From: Syntrophaceae bacterium UBA2208
GTDB lineage: Bacteria; Desulfobacterota; BSN033; UBA1163
Assembly: GCA_002327885.1 (NCBI GenBank)
Contig: DCUS01000218.1
Coordinates: 8,989 to 32,453, forward strand
DNA: 23,465 nt
Direction of reading: 5' to 3'
In this document: in pieces, positions 7,203-15,231 of the stretch
Numbering within the stretch: position 1 is the stretch's first letter
Layout of the letters: every line of letters begins with the position of its first letter
The notes under the pieces: model-generated
Seen by the model: only the letters and a program-made list of their open reading frames with translations
What the model was told of the DNA's origin: nothing
The model's database searches: none
Translations under genes and position numbers: made by a program

Positions 7203-8419
7203 TATTTTTCAGCAACCTTGATCCTGGACCCGTTTCTCAATCTCCTGGAAGGGTTCACCACTACTTTATCCCCCGCTTTGGCTCCTTCCAGAATTTCCAC
7301 CATTTCTCCAAATGTCTCTCCGAGTGTGATGGATGTCTCGACCGCCCTATCTCCCTCGATCAGGAACAGGGACTTCTTCCCATCATGATTGATCACCGCT
7401 GTTTTCGATACGGCCGTTCGGGGTTTCTCCTCTTCATGTTTCAATGCCCGGGAGAGAAAAGAGACCTTTGCCCTCATCTCGGGCAGGACACGCGGGTCTT
7501 TATGAATAAAGCGGATTTTGACCATAATGGTCGCCTTGGCTCGGTCCGCTGTCGGAACGATCGCATGGACTTCTCCACGGAAACGGGAATCCGGCAGGGC
7601 ATCGAGCTGGATCTCGCAAGGCTGATTGACCTTCACCAGGGCAAGGTTCGTTTCCGATACATCAGCCTCCACCTGTAAAGATTTCATGTCAGCAATGGTG
7701 ACCACCGCTGCTTTTGCATTGGCAGCCGCTCCCAGAGGGGTGACGATGTCACCGATGTCCGCATTTTTTGTCAATACGACCGCATCGAAGGGAGCCCTGA
7801 TCAAGGTATATCCCAGAGCAACATTCGTAGCCCGGAGGGCTGCGGAGCTAGCATTTATAGCTGCCTCTGCCGCCGTCACCGAAGCCTGTGTCCTTAAATA
7901 ACGGGCCTCAGAAGTGTCATATTGAGCCCTTGATATTACTCCCTTTGCAATAAGCTGTTTGTCCCGATTGAACGTCAGGGAGGCTTCTTCCAATTCCGCC
8001 CTGACCCCTTCCAGATTTGCCCGTGCGACCTTCAGGTTTGCCTCGGCCTGCTCACGAGCCGCGATAGCATCCTCGTTTTCCAGGCGGGCGATCACCTGTC
8101 CCTCTTTGACACGACTCCCCTCTTCTACCATCAGGGAAACGAGCCGACCGGTCACTTTTGAGGCCACGGCGGCTTTTCGCTGGGCCACAACATAACCACT
8201 TGCATTGAGATGTGAAAGGGTCTGGGAAGGATAGACCTGGGAAATGGTTGCTATCTCCACCGGAACAGAGGGTGAAATAAACCCGCCGAGGTACAGAAAC
8301 CCCGCAATCATGATGAGCAGGAGGACCACTGTCCAATAGATCAGTTTTTTACTCCTGGACGGACGAAAGGTCCTGACCGATTTATCAATCTTCAGTTTTG
8401 AAAGGTCTTCCTTTTCCAT
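7202..8419 (-). CDS. HlyD/MacA-type periplasmic adaptor (membrane fusion protein)
   Basis: A 405-residue adaptor. A short basic cytoplasmic N-terminus is followed by one membrane helix (about residues 27-46). Next come half of the lipoyl-like domain (VASKVTGRLVSLMVEEGSRV near 86-105), a helical hairpin rich in Ala and Glu (about 110-190), the second lipoyl half (YTLIRAPFDAVVLTKNADIG), a beta-barrel domain and a membrane-proximal domain. The adaptor would link the ABC complex to an outer-membrane channel, although no TolC gene is in the window. It is the first gene of the operon. No clear ribosome binding site precedes its ATG; instead a 14-bp palindrome sits 16 bases upstream. Confidence 0.9.
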   Translation of the reverse strand: MEKEDLSKLKIDKSVRTFRPSRSKKLIYWTVVLLLIMIAGFLYLGGFISPSVPVEIATISQVYPSQTLSHLNASGYVVAQRKAAVASKVTGRLVSLMVEEGSRVKEGQVIARLENEDAIAAREQAEANLKVARANLEGVRAELEEASLTFNRDKQLIAKGVISRAQYDTSEARYLRTQASVTAAEAAINASSAALRATNVALGYTLIRAPFDAVVLTKNADIGDIVTPLGAAANAKAAVVTIADMKSLQVEADVSETNLALVKVNQPCEIQLDALPDSRFRGEVHAIVPTADRAKATIMVKIRFIHKDPRVLPEMRAKVSFLSRALKHEEEKPRTAVSKTAVINHDGKKSLFLIEGDRAVETSITLGETFGEMVEILEGAKAGDKVVVNPSRRLRNGSRIKVAEK

Positions 8420-8434
8420 ATTTTTTAGTCTTAC

Positions 8435-8530
8435 TATGGTATACCATAATATTTATCGAACCTCCCCCATTTGTCAAATGATTATTATGAAAAAGGACTC
8501 CTTCGGAAAGGTCCACATGTCAAATTGACA
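8435..8530. promoter_or_regulatory. Divergent control region with three palindromes
   Basis: Between the exporter operon and tdh lie TATGGTATACCATA (8435-8448), CATTTG-T-CAAATG (8468-8480) and TGTCAA-A-TTGACA (8518-8530). The middle one contains a minus-strand TTGACA (8477-8472), a likely -35 for the exporter operon; its -10 is poor. The right one contains a plus-strand TTGACA (8525-8530) with a weak -10 (TTAGTC at 8548-8553), a possible tdh promoter. The placement suggests regulator binding; the regulators are unknown. Confidence 0.45.
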
Positions 8531-8658
8531 ACTTATCTTGTTTGGTGTTAGTCTCTTTACAAATTGGAAAACAAAACAAAAAAAGTGACGAAATATTATT
8601 ATTCAGGACTGCTGTGAAATCATCGTTTCTTCTAAAACAGTGGTGATGGGATCGTACG

Positions 8659-9648
8659 ATGAAAAATATTCTTGTCATTGGATCGGCAGGTCAGATCGGT
8701 TCCGAGCTCACTCCTGAACTTCGTAAAAGATATGGCCATTCCAACGTGGTTGCAGGAATTCATAAGACCAGGCCTTCCAGGGAGTTGCTTGAGTCGGGAC
8801 CTGCGGAAATCATTGACATCACGGATGGAGAACAACTCCCTCCGGTCATCAGGAAATACAAAATTGACACCATCTACAACCTGGCAGCGCTGCTTTCGGT
8901 GGTTGGAGAAGCAAGGCCCCTGGAAGCCTGGCAGGTGGGGATGAATGGCCTCCTGAATGTTTTAGAGGTCTCCCGTGAATATCGATGTGCGGTTTTTACG
9001 CCAAGCTCTATCGGGGCTTTTGGGCTCTCCACCCCTTTAGACAACACTCCCCAGGATACGATCCAGAGGCCTCAAACGATGTACGGGGTGACAAAAGTGG
9101 CGGGGGAGCTCTTGAGCGATTATTATTTCAAACGATTTGGTGTGGACACGCGAAGCGTGCGCTATCCGGGAATCATCTCAAATGTGACCCCCCCGGGGGG
9201 CGGGACAACCGATTACGCGGTCGAAATCTTTTATGCAGCAGTCAAAGAAAAAAAGTTTACCTGCCCGATCGGTCCAAATACCTTTCTGGATATGATGTAT
9301 ATGCCCGATGCCCTTGAAGCAGCCATCCAGCTCATGGAGGCAGACCCTTCCAGGTTGAAACACCGTAACTCATTCAATGTTACAGCGATGAGTTTTTGTC
9401 CCGAAATGATCGCAGAGGAAATTCGGGGACAGATCCCTGACTTCAAGATAAGTTATGAAATCGATCCAATAAAACAGAGCATCGCTGACTCATGGCCAAA
9501 CAAAATGGACGATTCCTGTGCTCGAGAGGAGTGGGACTGGAACCCGAAATATGACCTGCCTGGGATGACGAAAGACATGCTGGGGATCACCGAGAAAAAA
9601 GCTGAATCGGGATTTCCGTCAAGCGAGATCGGCCCGAGGGCAAGCTGA
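8659..9648 (+). CDS. tdh: L-threonine 3-dehydrogenase, SDR (epimerase-like) type
   Basis: A 329-residue extended short-chain dehydrogenase. It has the NAD-binding glycine motif GSAGQIG (8-14), the active-site Ser pair in TPSSIGAFG (about 116-117), and the catalytic YxxxK as YGVTK (Tyr142, Lys146). The segment GGGTTDYAVEIFYAA is characteristic of the epimerase-like threonine dehydrogenases known from Thermoplasma, Flavobacterium and Cupriavidus, which differ from the zinc-dependent E. coli Tdh. It oxidises L-threonine to 2-amino-3-oxobutyrate with NAD+. The kbl gene 65 bases downstream encodes the next step, which makes the assignment firm. The C-terminus carries a 20-residue tail past the usual end. 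Confidence 0.92.
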   Translation: MKNILVIGSAGQIGSELTPELRKRYGHSNVVAGIHKTRPSRELLESGPAEIIDITDGEQLPPVIRKYKIDTIYNLAALLSVVGEARPLEAWQVGMNGLLNVLEVSREYRCAVFTPSSIGAFGLSTPLDNTPQDTIQRPQTMYGVTKVAGELLSDYYFKRFGVDTRSVRYPGIISNVTPPGGGTTDYAVEIFYAAVKEKKFTCPIGPNTFLDMMYMPDALEAAIQLMEADPSRLKHRNSFNVTAMSFCPEMIAEEIRGQIPDFKISYEIDPIKQSIADSWPNKMDDSCAREEWDWNPKYDLPGMTKDMLGITEKKAESGFPSSEIGPRAS

Positions 9649-9713
9649 TCCGAATCTTTCTGGACGGTTTTCTCGTTTCAGGACATTTCTATTTCGAGAA
9701 GGGGAGACTCTCT

Positions 9714-10919
9714 ATGGTTGAAAAGATTTCAGAAAAGATCAAAAACGAGGTGGAGGAGATTCGAAAGGCTGGCCTGTATAAAGAAGAACGCATCATCCTG
9801 ACTCCGCAATCCTCTTATATAAAAGTCAAACAGGGCCAGGTGATTAATTTTTGTGCGAACAACTATTTAGGTTTGGCCAATGATGCGAGGTTGATCAAGG
9901 CAGGGCATGAAGGCCTGGACCGTTATGGATTTGGGATGGCGAGTGTCCGCTTTATCTGCGGAACTCTCGATATTCACAAAGAACTCGAATCAAAGATTGC
10001 GAAATTTCTTGGCATGGAGGATGCTATTCTTTACTCTTCCTGTTTCGATGCCAACGGAGGGCTTTTTGAAACCCTTTTGGGTGAAGAAGACGCCATCATA
10101 TCCGACGCCCTCAATCACGCGTCCATCATTGACGGGATAAGGCTTTGTAAGGCCAGAAGATATCGATATCGATATCAGAACAACGACATGAATGACCTTG
10201 AAGTTCAACTTCGGCAGGCCGATAAGGAAGGCGCCCGAATAAAAATGATTGCTACGGATGGTGTTTTCTCCATGGATGGGATCATCGCCAATCTCAAAGA
10301 TATCTGCAACCTCGCTCAAAAATATGATGCATGGGTCATGGTGGACGACTCCCATGCCACAGGCTTTGTTGGAAAAACGGGAAGGGGGTCTCATGAATAT
10401 AATGGGGCATGGGGGCGTGTGGATATCATTACATCGACGCTCGGAAAGGCCATGGGAGGGGCCTCCGGGGGATTTACGGCGTCCCGGAAGGAAATCGTGG
10501 AGTTGTTGCGCCAGCGGAGTCGTCCCTATTTATTCAGCAACAGCCTTGCACCGGTCATCGTCTATACCAGTTTGAAGGTGCTGGAGATACTGAGTTCGAG
10601 CACAGAATTGCGAGATCGCCTTGAAAAGAACTGCCTCATATTCCGGAAAGAAATTGAGAAGTCAGGGTTTAAAACAGTCGGCGGAGGCCATCCAATTATT
10701 CCGATCATGCTTGGAGATGCCAAATTAGCCGCAGACATGGCAAAGGACATGCTGGACGAGGGGGTTTACGTCGTCGGATTCAGCTACCCTGTTGTTCCTA
10801 AAGGTCAAGCGAGAATTAGGACTCAAATGAGCGCTGCTCATACGGAAGAGGATATCCTCAAAGCCGTTGAGGGGTTTGAAAAAGTAGGACGGAAGCACAA
10901 TGTGATCCTTAAACAATGA
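9714..10919 (+). CDS. kbl: 2-amino-3-ketobutyrate CoA ligase (glycine C-acetyltransferase)
   Basis: A 401-residue alpha-oxoamine synthase, the normal length for KBL. It has the N-terminal NFCANNYLGLA motif, FGMASVRFICGT, the PLP-ring Asp and His in DDSHATG (about 211-217), and the Schiff-base lysine Lys245 in STLGKAMGG. It cleaves 2-amino-3-oxobutyrate with CoA to glycine and acetyl-CoA in the cytoplasm. With tdh it forms the two-step threonine degradation route. The start is well supported by an AAGGGGAGA site before the ATG. BioF and HemA belong to the same fold family, but the neighbour and the FGMASVRFI signature favour KBL. Confidence 0.95.
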   Translation: MVEKISEKIKNEVEEIRKAGLYKEERIILTPQSSYIKVKQGQVINFCANNYLGLANDARLIKAGHEGLDRYGFGMASVRFICGTLDIHKELESKIAKFLGMEDAILYSSCFDANGGLFETLLGEEDAIISDALNHASIIDGIRLCKARRYRYRYQNNDMNDLEVQLRQADKEGARIKMIATDGVFSMDGIIANLKDICNLAQKYDAWVMVDDSHATGFVGKTGRGSHEYNGAWGRVDIITSTLGKAMGGASGGFTASRKEIVELLRQRSRPYLFSNSLAPVIVYTSLKVLEILSSSTELRDRLEKNCLIFRKEIEKSGFKTVGGGHPIIPIMLGDAKLAADMAKDMLDEGVYVVGFSYPVVPKGQARIRTQMSAAHTEEDILKAVEGFEKVGRKHNVILKQ

Positions 10920-10987
10920 TGTTTCAAACCACTCTTGGCCCTTCATGATCAACCTATCATCACTTTTTTATTAAAGGAGAGCGTGTT

Positions 10988-11545
10988 ATGAAGGAGAATC
11001 CTGAACTGCAAATGAATGACGATGTCAATCCCTACTCAACCAAGCGAAGACGCACCGGAGATGGCAACAGCAAATTCTTCCAGATTCTACTGGGAGTTCT
11101 CCTCCTTTTGATTTTTGCAGGAGGTATTTTTTATTTCCTCAGCAAACAATCCACCGACGGCGGGGCAAGCCTTTTGCCGTCAAAAATGACTGCCCTGGAG
11201 CAGAAGGTCTTCGAGCTTGAAAAACAACTTGCGGAGCTTCAGGGAAAACCGAACACTTCGGGGACAGATTCCTCCCTTCTCCAGCGGTTGGATGCCCTTA
11301 CCCAGAAGGTCGAGGCAATGGAAAAACAAAAACAACCGATCGCCGGATCAAAAGCAAGGTCCTCTGCTCTTTCAAAACCGGTGGCCATGGCCAAAAAACG
11401 ATACCATCAAGTTCAGAAAGGAGAAACTCTCTTCCACATCAGCAAGAAATACAAAATCAGCGTAAAGGAACTTCGAAAGCTGAACAATCTGTCTTCGGAT
11501 AAACCGATCCGTATCGGGCAAAAGCTCCTGGTCTCGACGGACTAA
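10988..11545 (+). CDS. Single-pass membrane protein with coiled coil and C-terminal LysM domain
   Basis: A 185-residue protein. A basic cytoplasmic N-terminus (KRRRTGDG) precedes one membrane helix (about residues 31-51). Two coiled-coil segments follow (about 65-86 and 97-115), then a lysine-rich linker and one LysM domain (about 140-182, 'YHQVQKGETLFHISKKY'...). The LysM domain should face the periplasm and bind the glycan strands of peptidoglycan. The ATG has an AAAGGAG site. It sits 68 bases after kbl on the same strand and may be read from the same transcript, but a link to threonine metabolism is not expected. Confidence 0.85.
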   Translation: MKENPELQMNDDVNPYSTKRRRTGDGNSKFFQILLGVLLLLIFAGGIFYFLSKQSTDGGASLLPSKMTALEQKVFELEKQLAELQGKPNTSGTDSSLLQRLDALTQKVEAMEKQKQPIAGSKARSSALSKPVAMAKKRYHQVQKGETLFHISKKYKISVKELRKLNNLSSDKPIRIGQKLLVSTD

Positions 11546-11605
11546 AAAATGGCTGGCGGTGAAGAGAAGTGGAACCCGAAATCCTGCTTATCTCTAAGGC
11601 AACTT

Positions 11606-12265
11606 TTAACTGATCACTAACCTGAGCAGATCGAGGTGGTCTTCGATATAGGCATAGGCATGATTTTGAATCCCCCTATTCTTATAGGCGACAAATTTGA
11701 TGCCCGATGATTTGGCGGTTTGTTGATCGACGTCAGAATCTCCCACAAAAACAGTCTCCTCTTTATTCAGATGAAGTTCCTGGATAATCTTTTCAATCGA
11801 CTCAGGGTGAGGTTTAGGATTTTTGACATCAAGGGCCGTCACCACCATTTCAAAATAAGGCCAGAGGTTAAATCTTTCCATGATATATTTCATCGAAGTC
11901 GTGCGGTTGGTGTTAATGACCCGGAGGATTCCTTTTTCTTTCAGACTTTCCAAGGCCTCAAGCAAATGCGGCTCCATCTTTAAATACATCACGTAATTTT
12001 TTAAATCGACCTGTTTTTCTTTTAAAATTTCTAACGCTTTCTTCTCCAAGCCATTTTCTTTCCCAAAGATGAAATGAAGCGCTTCAAAGACAGTATGCGT
12101 GTGAACATATTGCATCTCTTCTTCTCTCAAAGGACCTCTCCCCACCAACGCGCAGAGATCATTATATAATTTTGTGTTGGCCTCGAGCGAATCGAAGAGA
12201 ACACCATCACAATCGTAAACCACGCAGCGAATTTTCCAATCCGTCGTTCGCAGGTTCATCATCAT
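11606..12265 (-). CDS. HAD-superfamily phosphatase (Gph/beta-PGM-like)
   Basis: A 219-residue HAD hydrolase with all four motifs: DCDGVLFDS (nucleophile Asp and acid/base Asp, about residues 18-26), INTNRTT (motif II), Lys in NPKPHP (motif III) and VFVGDSDVDQQTAKSSG (motif IV). A helical cap of the Gph type lies between motifs I and II. It likely hydrolyses a small phosphorylated metabolite such as phosphoglycolate or a sugar phosphate; the substrate is not readable. It begins with three ATG codons directly after the TAA of the histidine phosphatase, so the pair forms an operon with coupled translation. Confidence 0.9.
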   Translation of the reverse strand: MMMNLRTTDWKIRCVVYDCDGVLFDSLEANTKLYNDLCALVGRGPLREEEMQYVHTHTVFEALHFIFGKENGLEKKALEILKEKQVDLKNYVMYLKMEPHLLEALESLKEKGILRVINTNRTTSMKYIMERFNLWPYFEMVVTALDVKNPKPHPESIEKIIQELHLNKEETVFVGDSDVDQQTAKSSGIKFVAYKNRGIQNHAYAYIEDHLDLLRLVIS

Positions 12266-12901
12266 TTACAGAATCATTTCCTCCCCGACGAAGAGGAGGC
12301 CTTCCCTGATTTTTCCATTCATGGTGTGAAACACCTTCGCCTCATCATTTCTCTGGATCAGGTAGAGACAATCATGGGTCTGTTCAATCTTCAGGACCCA
12401 TTCCAGAGGATACTCCATCAGCATTCCGATCAGCAACCGGTTTACCACGCGATGGCCGACGATGAGAACCTCCTCGCCTTCATGATCCCGAAGGGTTCTC
12501 TCTATAAATGGTTCAATCCGGTTTGCGACATCGGTGTAATTTTCGGCCCCGGGGATACGGTAGTTGAATCGATCCTCCTTGAACCGTTCCCATTCGTTCT
12601 TGGTCACTCCATCAAATTGATAGAGGTTTCTCCCTTCTAAAATCCCGAAAGCAATTTCGTCGAGGTCAGACTCTTTCCGAATAGGAAGGTTAAATTGGTG
12701 AGCAACGGGTTGGGCCGTAAGAATCGATCTTTGAAGGCTGCTGGTATAAACGGCTGTGAGAGGCCGGCCTTTCAGTCGCTCAAGAAGAGCAAGGCTCTGT
12801 TGTTCACCCTTCGGGCTGAGCCCGGGATCGCTTCGACCCTGTATCCTCCCCTCCACATTCCAGGTCGTTTCTCCATGCCTCGCAATGTAAATATGAATCA
12901 A
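12266..12901 (-). CDS. Histidine phosphatase (phosphoglycerate mutase-like) family protein
   Basis: A 211-residue branch-1 histidine phosphatase. The phosphorylated histidine lies in ARHGETTWN (about residues 8-16). The second catalytic histidine is in LIVGHRVVNRLL, and the acid Glu is in the DLDEIAFGILEG segment. Relatives include CobC/GpmB-type phosphatases, so it may act on a phosphorylated small molecule rather than 3-phosphoglycerate. The start is TTG (12901-12899); no ATG fits as well, and this start keeps MIHIYIARHGE intact. The well-formed promoter at 13022-13050 lies about 115 bases upstream. Confidence 0.87.
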   Translation of the reverse strand: MIHIYIARHGETTWNVEGRIQGRSDPGLSPKGEQQSLALLERLKGRPLTAVYTSSLQRSILTAQPVAHQFNLPIRKESDLDEIAFGILEGRNLYQFDGVTKNEWERFKEDRFNYRIPGAENYTDVANRIEPFIERTLRDHEGEEVLIVGHRVVNRLLIGMLMEYPLEWVLKIEQTHDCLYLIQRNDEAKVFHTMNGKIREGLLFVGEEMIL

Positions 12902-13021
12902 TTTCGCTCTACCCCCTCTGGACCCCTGACTTCAAAATAGACATAATCTAAAATTTTTTCCCCTTCCTCCGCAAGGGTGAGGGAATATTTTCCTGCCTCG
13001 GATGCGATTCAGTTTTGCTGG

Positions 13022-13050
13022 ATTCTACTAAATAAAGCTGAGCCAGTCAA
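13022..13050 (-). promoter_or_regulatory. Sigma70-type promoter for the phosphatase operon
   Basis: On the minus strand TTGACT (13050-13045), a 17-base spacer and TAGAAT (13027-13022). It would drive the histidine phosphatase and HAD genes through a leader of about 110 bases. The leader includes an imperfect hairpin near 12960-12980. Confidence 0.65.
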
Positions 13051-13304
13051 TACGCTTCAATGACTGTGTTGCGATTCAGACACTATATAGGTCCGCAGCC
13101 GGGGGAAATTGAAACGGGCGCAAAAGAATTCAAGATCGGAGTTGAAAACCAACTGTGTAAACACAGGCATTTCAGGAAAGCGATCGAGGATTTGAAGGAA
13201 GACAAAATCAAGAAACTTCTCTCTCAGGATCCGGAAACGGTCATCTTTCATCGAAGCATTACCCAAACTCTCTGTCTCATTTTTATTCTTTTGGTCGGAG
13301 GCGA
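13051..13304. other. Intergenic region with overlapping open frames but no recognisable gene
   Basis: Frames are open on both strands here (about 13060-13350 plus, 13347-13057 minus). Neither has a ribosome binding site, and neither translation resembles a family I know. I see no repeat or RNA. It could be a gene remnant, since the next locus to the right is visibly decayed. Confidence 0.4.
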
Positions 13305-13706
13305 TCATCGGTTTGCAAACCAGACAGCATATTCCCTGACTGGCCAATAATTCGGATCATCTTTTGGAGTAACCTCAACGTCACAAAGAGGGACATAACC
13401 TATCTTTCTACCCTCTCGACATTTAATAATGATTCCATGCCTATCTTCTTCGTCTTCAATTCCTAAAACCTTTATTTTATGTCCCAACCTGAAGGGCTTC
13501 TTTTCAGCTATGTTAGTAAAATAGGCATCATCATCGTCTTCCATTCGTTTAACAGTAAAAGGAAATGAAAGATTTTCTTTTAACCATTTTATCCATTTTC
13601 GTTTTTTCCATTCTGCGTACTTTTTATCAAAGGCATCTTCGTCATGGGGTAAGTTCCCGTCTTCGCCCTCTTCAAGATCCCAAGAACTATCATAATCTTT
13701 TTTCAT
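13305..13706 (-). CDS. Small acidic protein resembling the Calcium_bind family
   Basis: From ATG 13706 the protein has 133 residues. It has an acidic N-terminal third (EEGEDGNLPHDEDAFDKKY), then 'WLKENLSFPFTV', a K.G..IKVLGIEDEEDRHGI segment and a C-terminal IGYVPLCDVEV strand. The order L.FPF, LG..V.V.G, then VPL matches my memory of the small bacterial Calcium_bind (PF11535-like) proteins. The frame stays open upstream to a GTG at 13781, but that extension overlaps the remains of another gene in a different frame, so I prefer 13706. The ribosome binding site is weak. It may be transcribed from the promoter at 14001-14029 left over from the decayed gene. Function unknown. Confidence 0.6.
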   Translation of the reverse strand: MKKDYDSSWDLEEGEDGNLPHDEDAFDKKYAEWKKRKWIKWLKENLSFPFTVKRMEDDDDAYFTNIAEKKPFRLGHKIKVLGIEDEEDRHGIIIKCREGRKIGYVPLCDVEVTPKDDPNYWPVREYAVWFANR

Positions 13707-13722
13707 AGAGGTTCTTCTCGCC

Positions 13723-13943
13723 TCAACCACCGACTTCAGGGCAATCGATATTGAAGGATTCAATAAGGCCTCGCGGATCACCCAATGGCACCATCTGTTC
13801 CGAGAATCGAACGCTCACTTGACGAACCCCTTCACTGTTCCCTGGGGAGAAAACATCTCAACCTGAGGCCCGTCTTCCGCATAAATGATCGGGCTGAATA
13901 AAAAGAAAAAGGATAAAAATAATCCGATGTGTTTAAATTTCAT
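13723..13943 (-). pseudogene. Frameshifted, truncated 5' end of an alpha-2-macroglobulin-family gene
   Basis: An ATG at 13943 with a GGGAGGG site starts a signal peptide (MKFKHIGLFLSFFFLFSP, cleavage after IIYA), then VEMFSPQGTVKG. The frame stops at 13815. Shifting by one base at about 13826, a run of four G, restores VRQVSVRFSEQMVPLGDPRG and then an 'ESFNIDCPEVGG' segment, ending at a TGA at 13723. That continuous sequence matches my memory of the first domain of bacterial alpha-2-macroglobulin proteins (more than 1,500 residues), which trap proteases in the periplasm. Only about 75 residues remain, so the gene is both frameshifted and cut off. The frameshift alone could be a sequencing error; the truncation could not. 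Confidence 0.7.
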
Positions 13944-14000
13944 ATTCCCTCCCTCTATTGAACAATTCGTCGACGTTCGTCCGTTTCTGAACTTAGCGGG

Positions 14001-14029
14001 ATTCTAATAAATGACAGTGGGGTGGTCAA
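14001..14029 (-). promoter_or_regulatory. Sigma70-type promoter of the decayed alpha-2-macroglobulin gene
   Basis: On the minus strand TTGACC (14029-14024), a 17-base spacer and TAGAAT (14006-14001). It lies between the end of the acyltransferase operon and the ATG at 13943. Its sequence is closely similar, without gaps, to the promoter at 13022-13050. Confidence 0.65.
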
Positions 14030-14041
14030 TGCGGAGGTTTT

Positions 14042-15055
14042 TCAGAGCTGCCCCATGATCTTTGATAATTCCGAGGCGATCCGTTCCGAAAAGGCAGTGG
14101 CCCCTTTGTGGTTCAGATGGTCCGCATCAATAAAAAAGGCTTGATCCTTTGCGTAGAGATCCAGGTAATCCAGATGTCCATAGATATAGGGGCTGAATTT
14201 TGGATTCGTCAATACTTTTTCATAAAGAGCCGCTTTCGTCATATATTTTTCTGCGTACTTTAGGTAATAACCGGTCGTGGGGATCATCAGGGTCACTACT
14301 TTTATCCCCCGCTGGTGACATAAGATTAAAATCTTCTCAAAATAGGATAATAAATCCTTGTCAAAATCATCTTTATTATTCTTATCAAAATGGCTATGAA
14401 CCCTTTGCTCGGCATGTCTCTCGACCAAATCATTTCCAGGGACGGTATGATATTCAGGGGCTCTAATATACCCATCTTCCATGACCGTTTTTCGAATTGG
14501 TTTATTCCGGATCAATTTCTTTATGTTTTTCCGGAAAGTTTTAAACTGTCTTCTATCCAGCAGCGGAGAAAAGCTTGATATTTTTTGTCTGACCACAATG
14601 AAACCCTTCATTCTGTATAATTCTTTAAAGTCTTGGCCGTTGATGTACTGAAAGGTGAAGTAATTGGATAAGTGTCCCCTTTCCACCCAATTCAAACGAT
14701 TGGATGAAAAATTAGGCAAAGAAAAGCCTAAAACAAGAATCTTTAAACGGGGCAACTGATCAATATGATGCTTTAATCTTAAATATGTCCCGATATAGGT
14801 CTCCGCAACCTCTGCAAAATTATAGGACTTGTAGGGCATCACTTTAGGGATGATCGCATATTTCATGTCCGATTGTCCCATAAATAAAACTTGAATCTGA
14901 TCCTTTTGCTCCTCGAAACCCTTCACCGTCCTCGCAAATACACTTTCTGGCCTGAAATAAATTTGGTCAATCCATCTTGCAGTCAAAAGAATTGCGATAA
15001 AAACACAGAGAGCGATCAGAATCCCTTTGATGACAATCTTTAGATCAAATTTCAT
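14042..15055 (-). CDS. Membrane-anchored SGNH (DltD-like) protein, copy 1
   Basis: A 337-residue protein with one N-terminal membrane helix (about 8-27) and an extracytoplasmic SGNH-hydrolase-like domain. The nucleophile motif is VLFMGQSDMKYAI (Ser62) and the Asp/His pair is in DADHLNHKG (Asp310, His313). A conserved core strand is IKVVTLMIPTT. Topology and motif order match DltD of the D-alanylation system and the acyltransferase partners of MBOAT proteins. It is about three-quarters identical, by eye, to copy 2 (15232-16281). Its start lies eight bases after the DltX-like gene and has a GAGGGGAGC site. It is the last gene of the operon. I infer that it passes or accepts the acyl group outside the membrane. 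Confidence 0.82.
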   Translation of the reverse strand: MKFDLKIVIKGILIALCVFIAILLTARWIDQIYFRPESVFARTVKGFEEQKDQIQVLFMGQSDMKYAIIPKVMPYKSYNFAEVAETYIGTYLRLKHHIDQLPRLKILVLGFSLPNFSSNRLNWVERGHLSNYFTFQYINGQDFKELYRMKGFIVVRQKISSFSPLLDRRQFKTFRKNIKKLIRNKPIRKTVMEDGYIRAPEYHTVPGNDLVERHAEQRVHSHFDKNNKDDFDKDLLSYFEKILILCHQRGIKVVTLMIPTTGYYLKYAEKYMTKAALYEKVLTNPKFSPYIYGHLDYLDLYAKDQAFFIDADHLNHKGATAFSERIASELSKIMGQL

Positions 15056-15063
15056 GCTCCCCT

Positions 15064-15186
15064 CTAAAATTCCTCATAGACGAATTTCAATGGCTCCCAT
15101 CCCAAAAAATAGACAAGGTATAGGACGACGAGGATAAGAAAGGTGAGAAGAACGGTGAGAATCAGTTCCTTCCTAATCTTTTTCAT
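15064..15186 (-). CDS. DltX-like 40-aa membrane peptide, copy 1
   Basis: ATG at 15186 behind an AGGGGGG site; 40 residues; TAG at 15064. The layout is a basic N-terminus (MKKIRKE), one membrane helix (LILTVLLTFLILVVLYLVYF), a short GWEP turn and the C-terminal end PLKFVYEEF. The last six residues fit FxYxxF, the conserved C-terminal motif of Gram-positive DltX, whose tyrosine is reported to carry the acyl group between DltB and DltD. Position (directly before the SGNH gene, eight-base gap) and near identity to copy 2 support that it is real. Recognition of the family is by motif and context, not by search. Confidence 0.82.
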   Translation of the reverse strand: MKKIRKELILTVLLTFLILVVLYLVYFLGWEPLKFVYEEF

Positions 15187-15231
15187 AGACCCCCCTGGGT
15201 GAATATTTCAAGACCCATCTCCCGATGACAA

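Noticed and set aside
13057..13350. Overlapping frames of about 96 codons on both strands
   Set aside because: Neither has translation signals or recognisable features; both overlap the end of the Calcium_bind-like gene or the phosphatase promoter.
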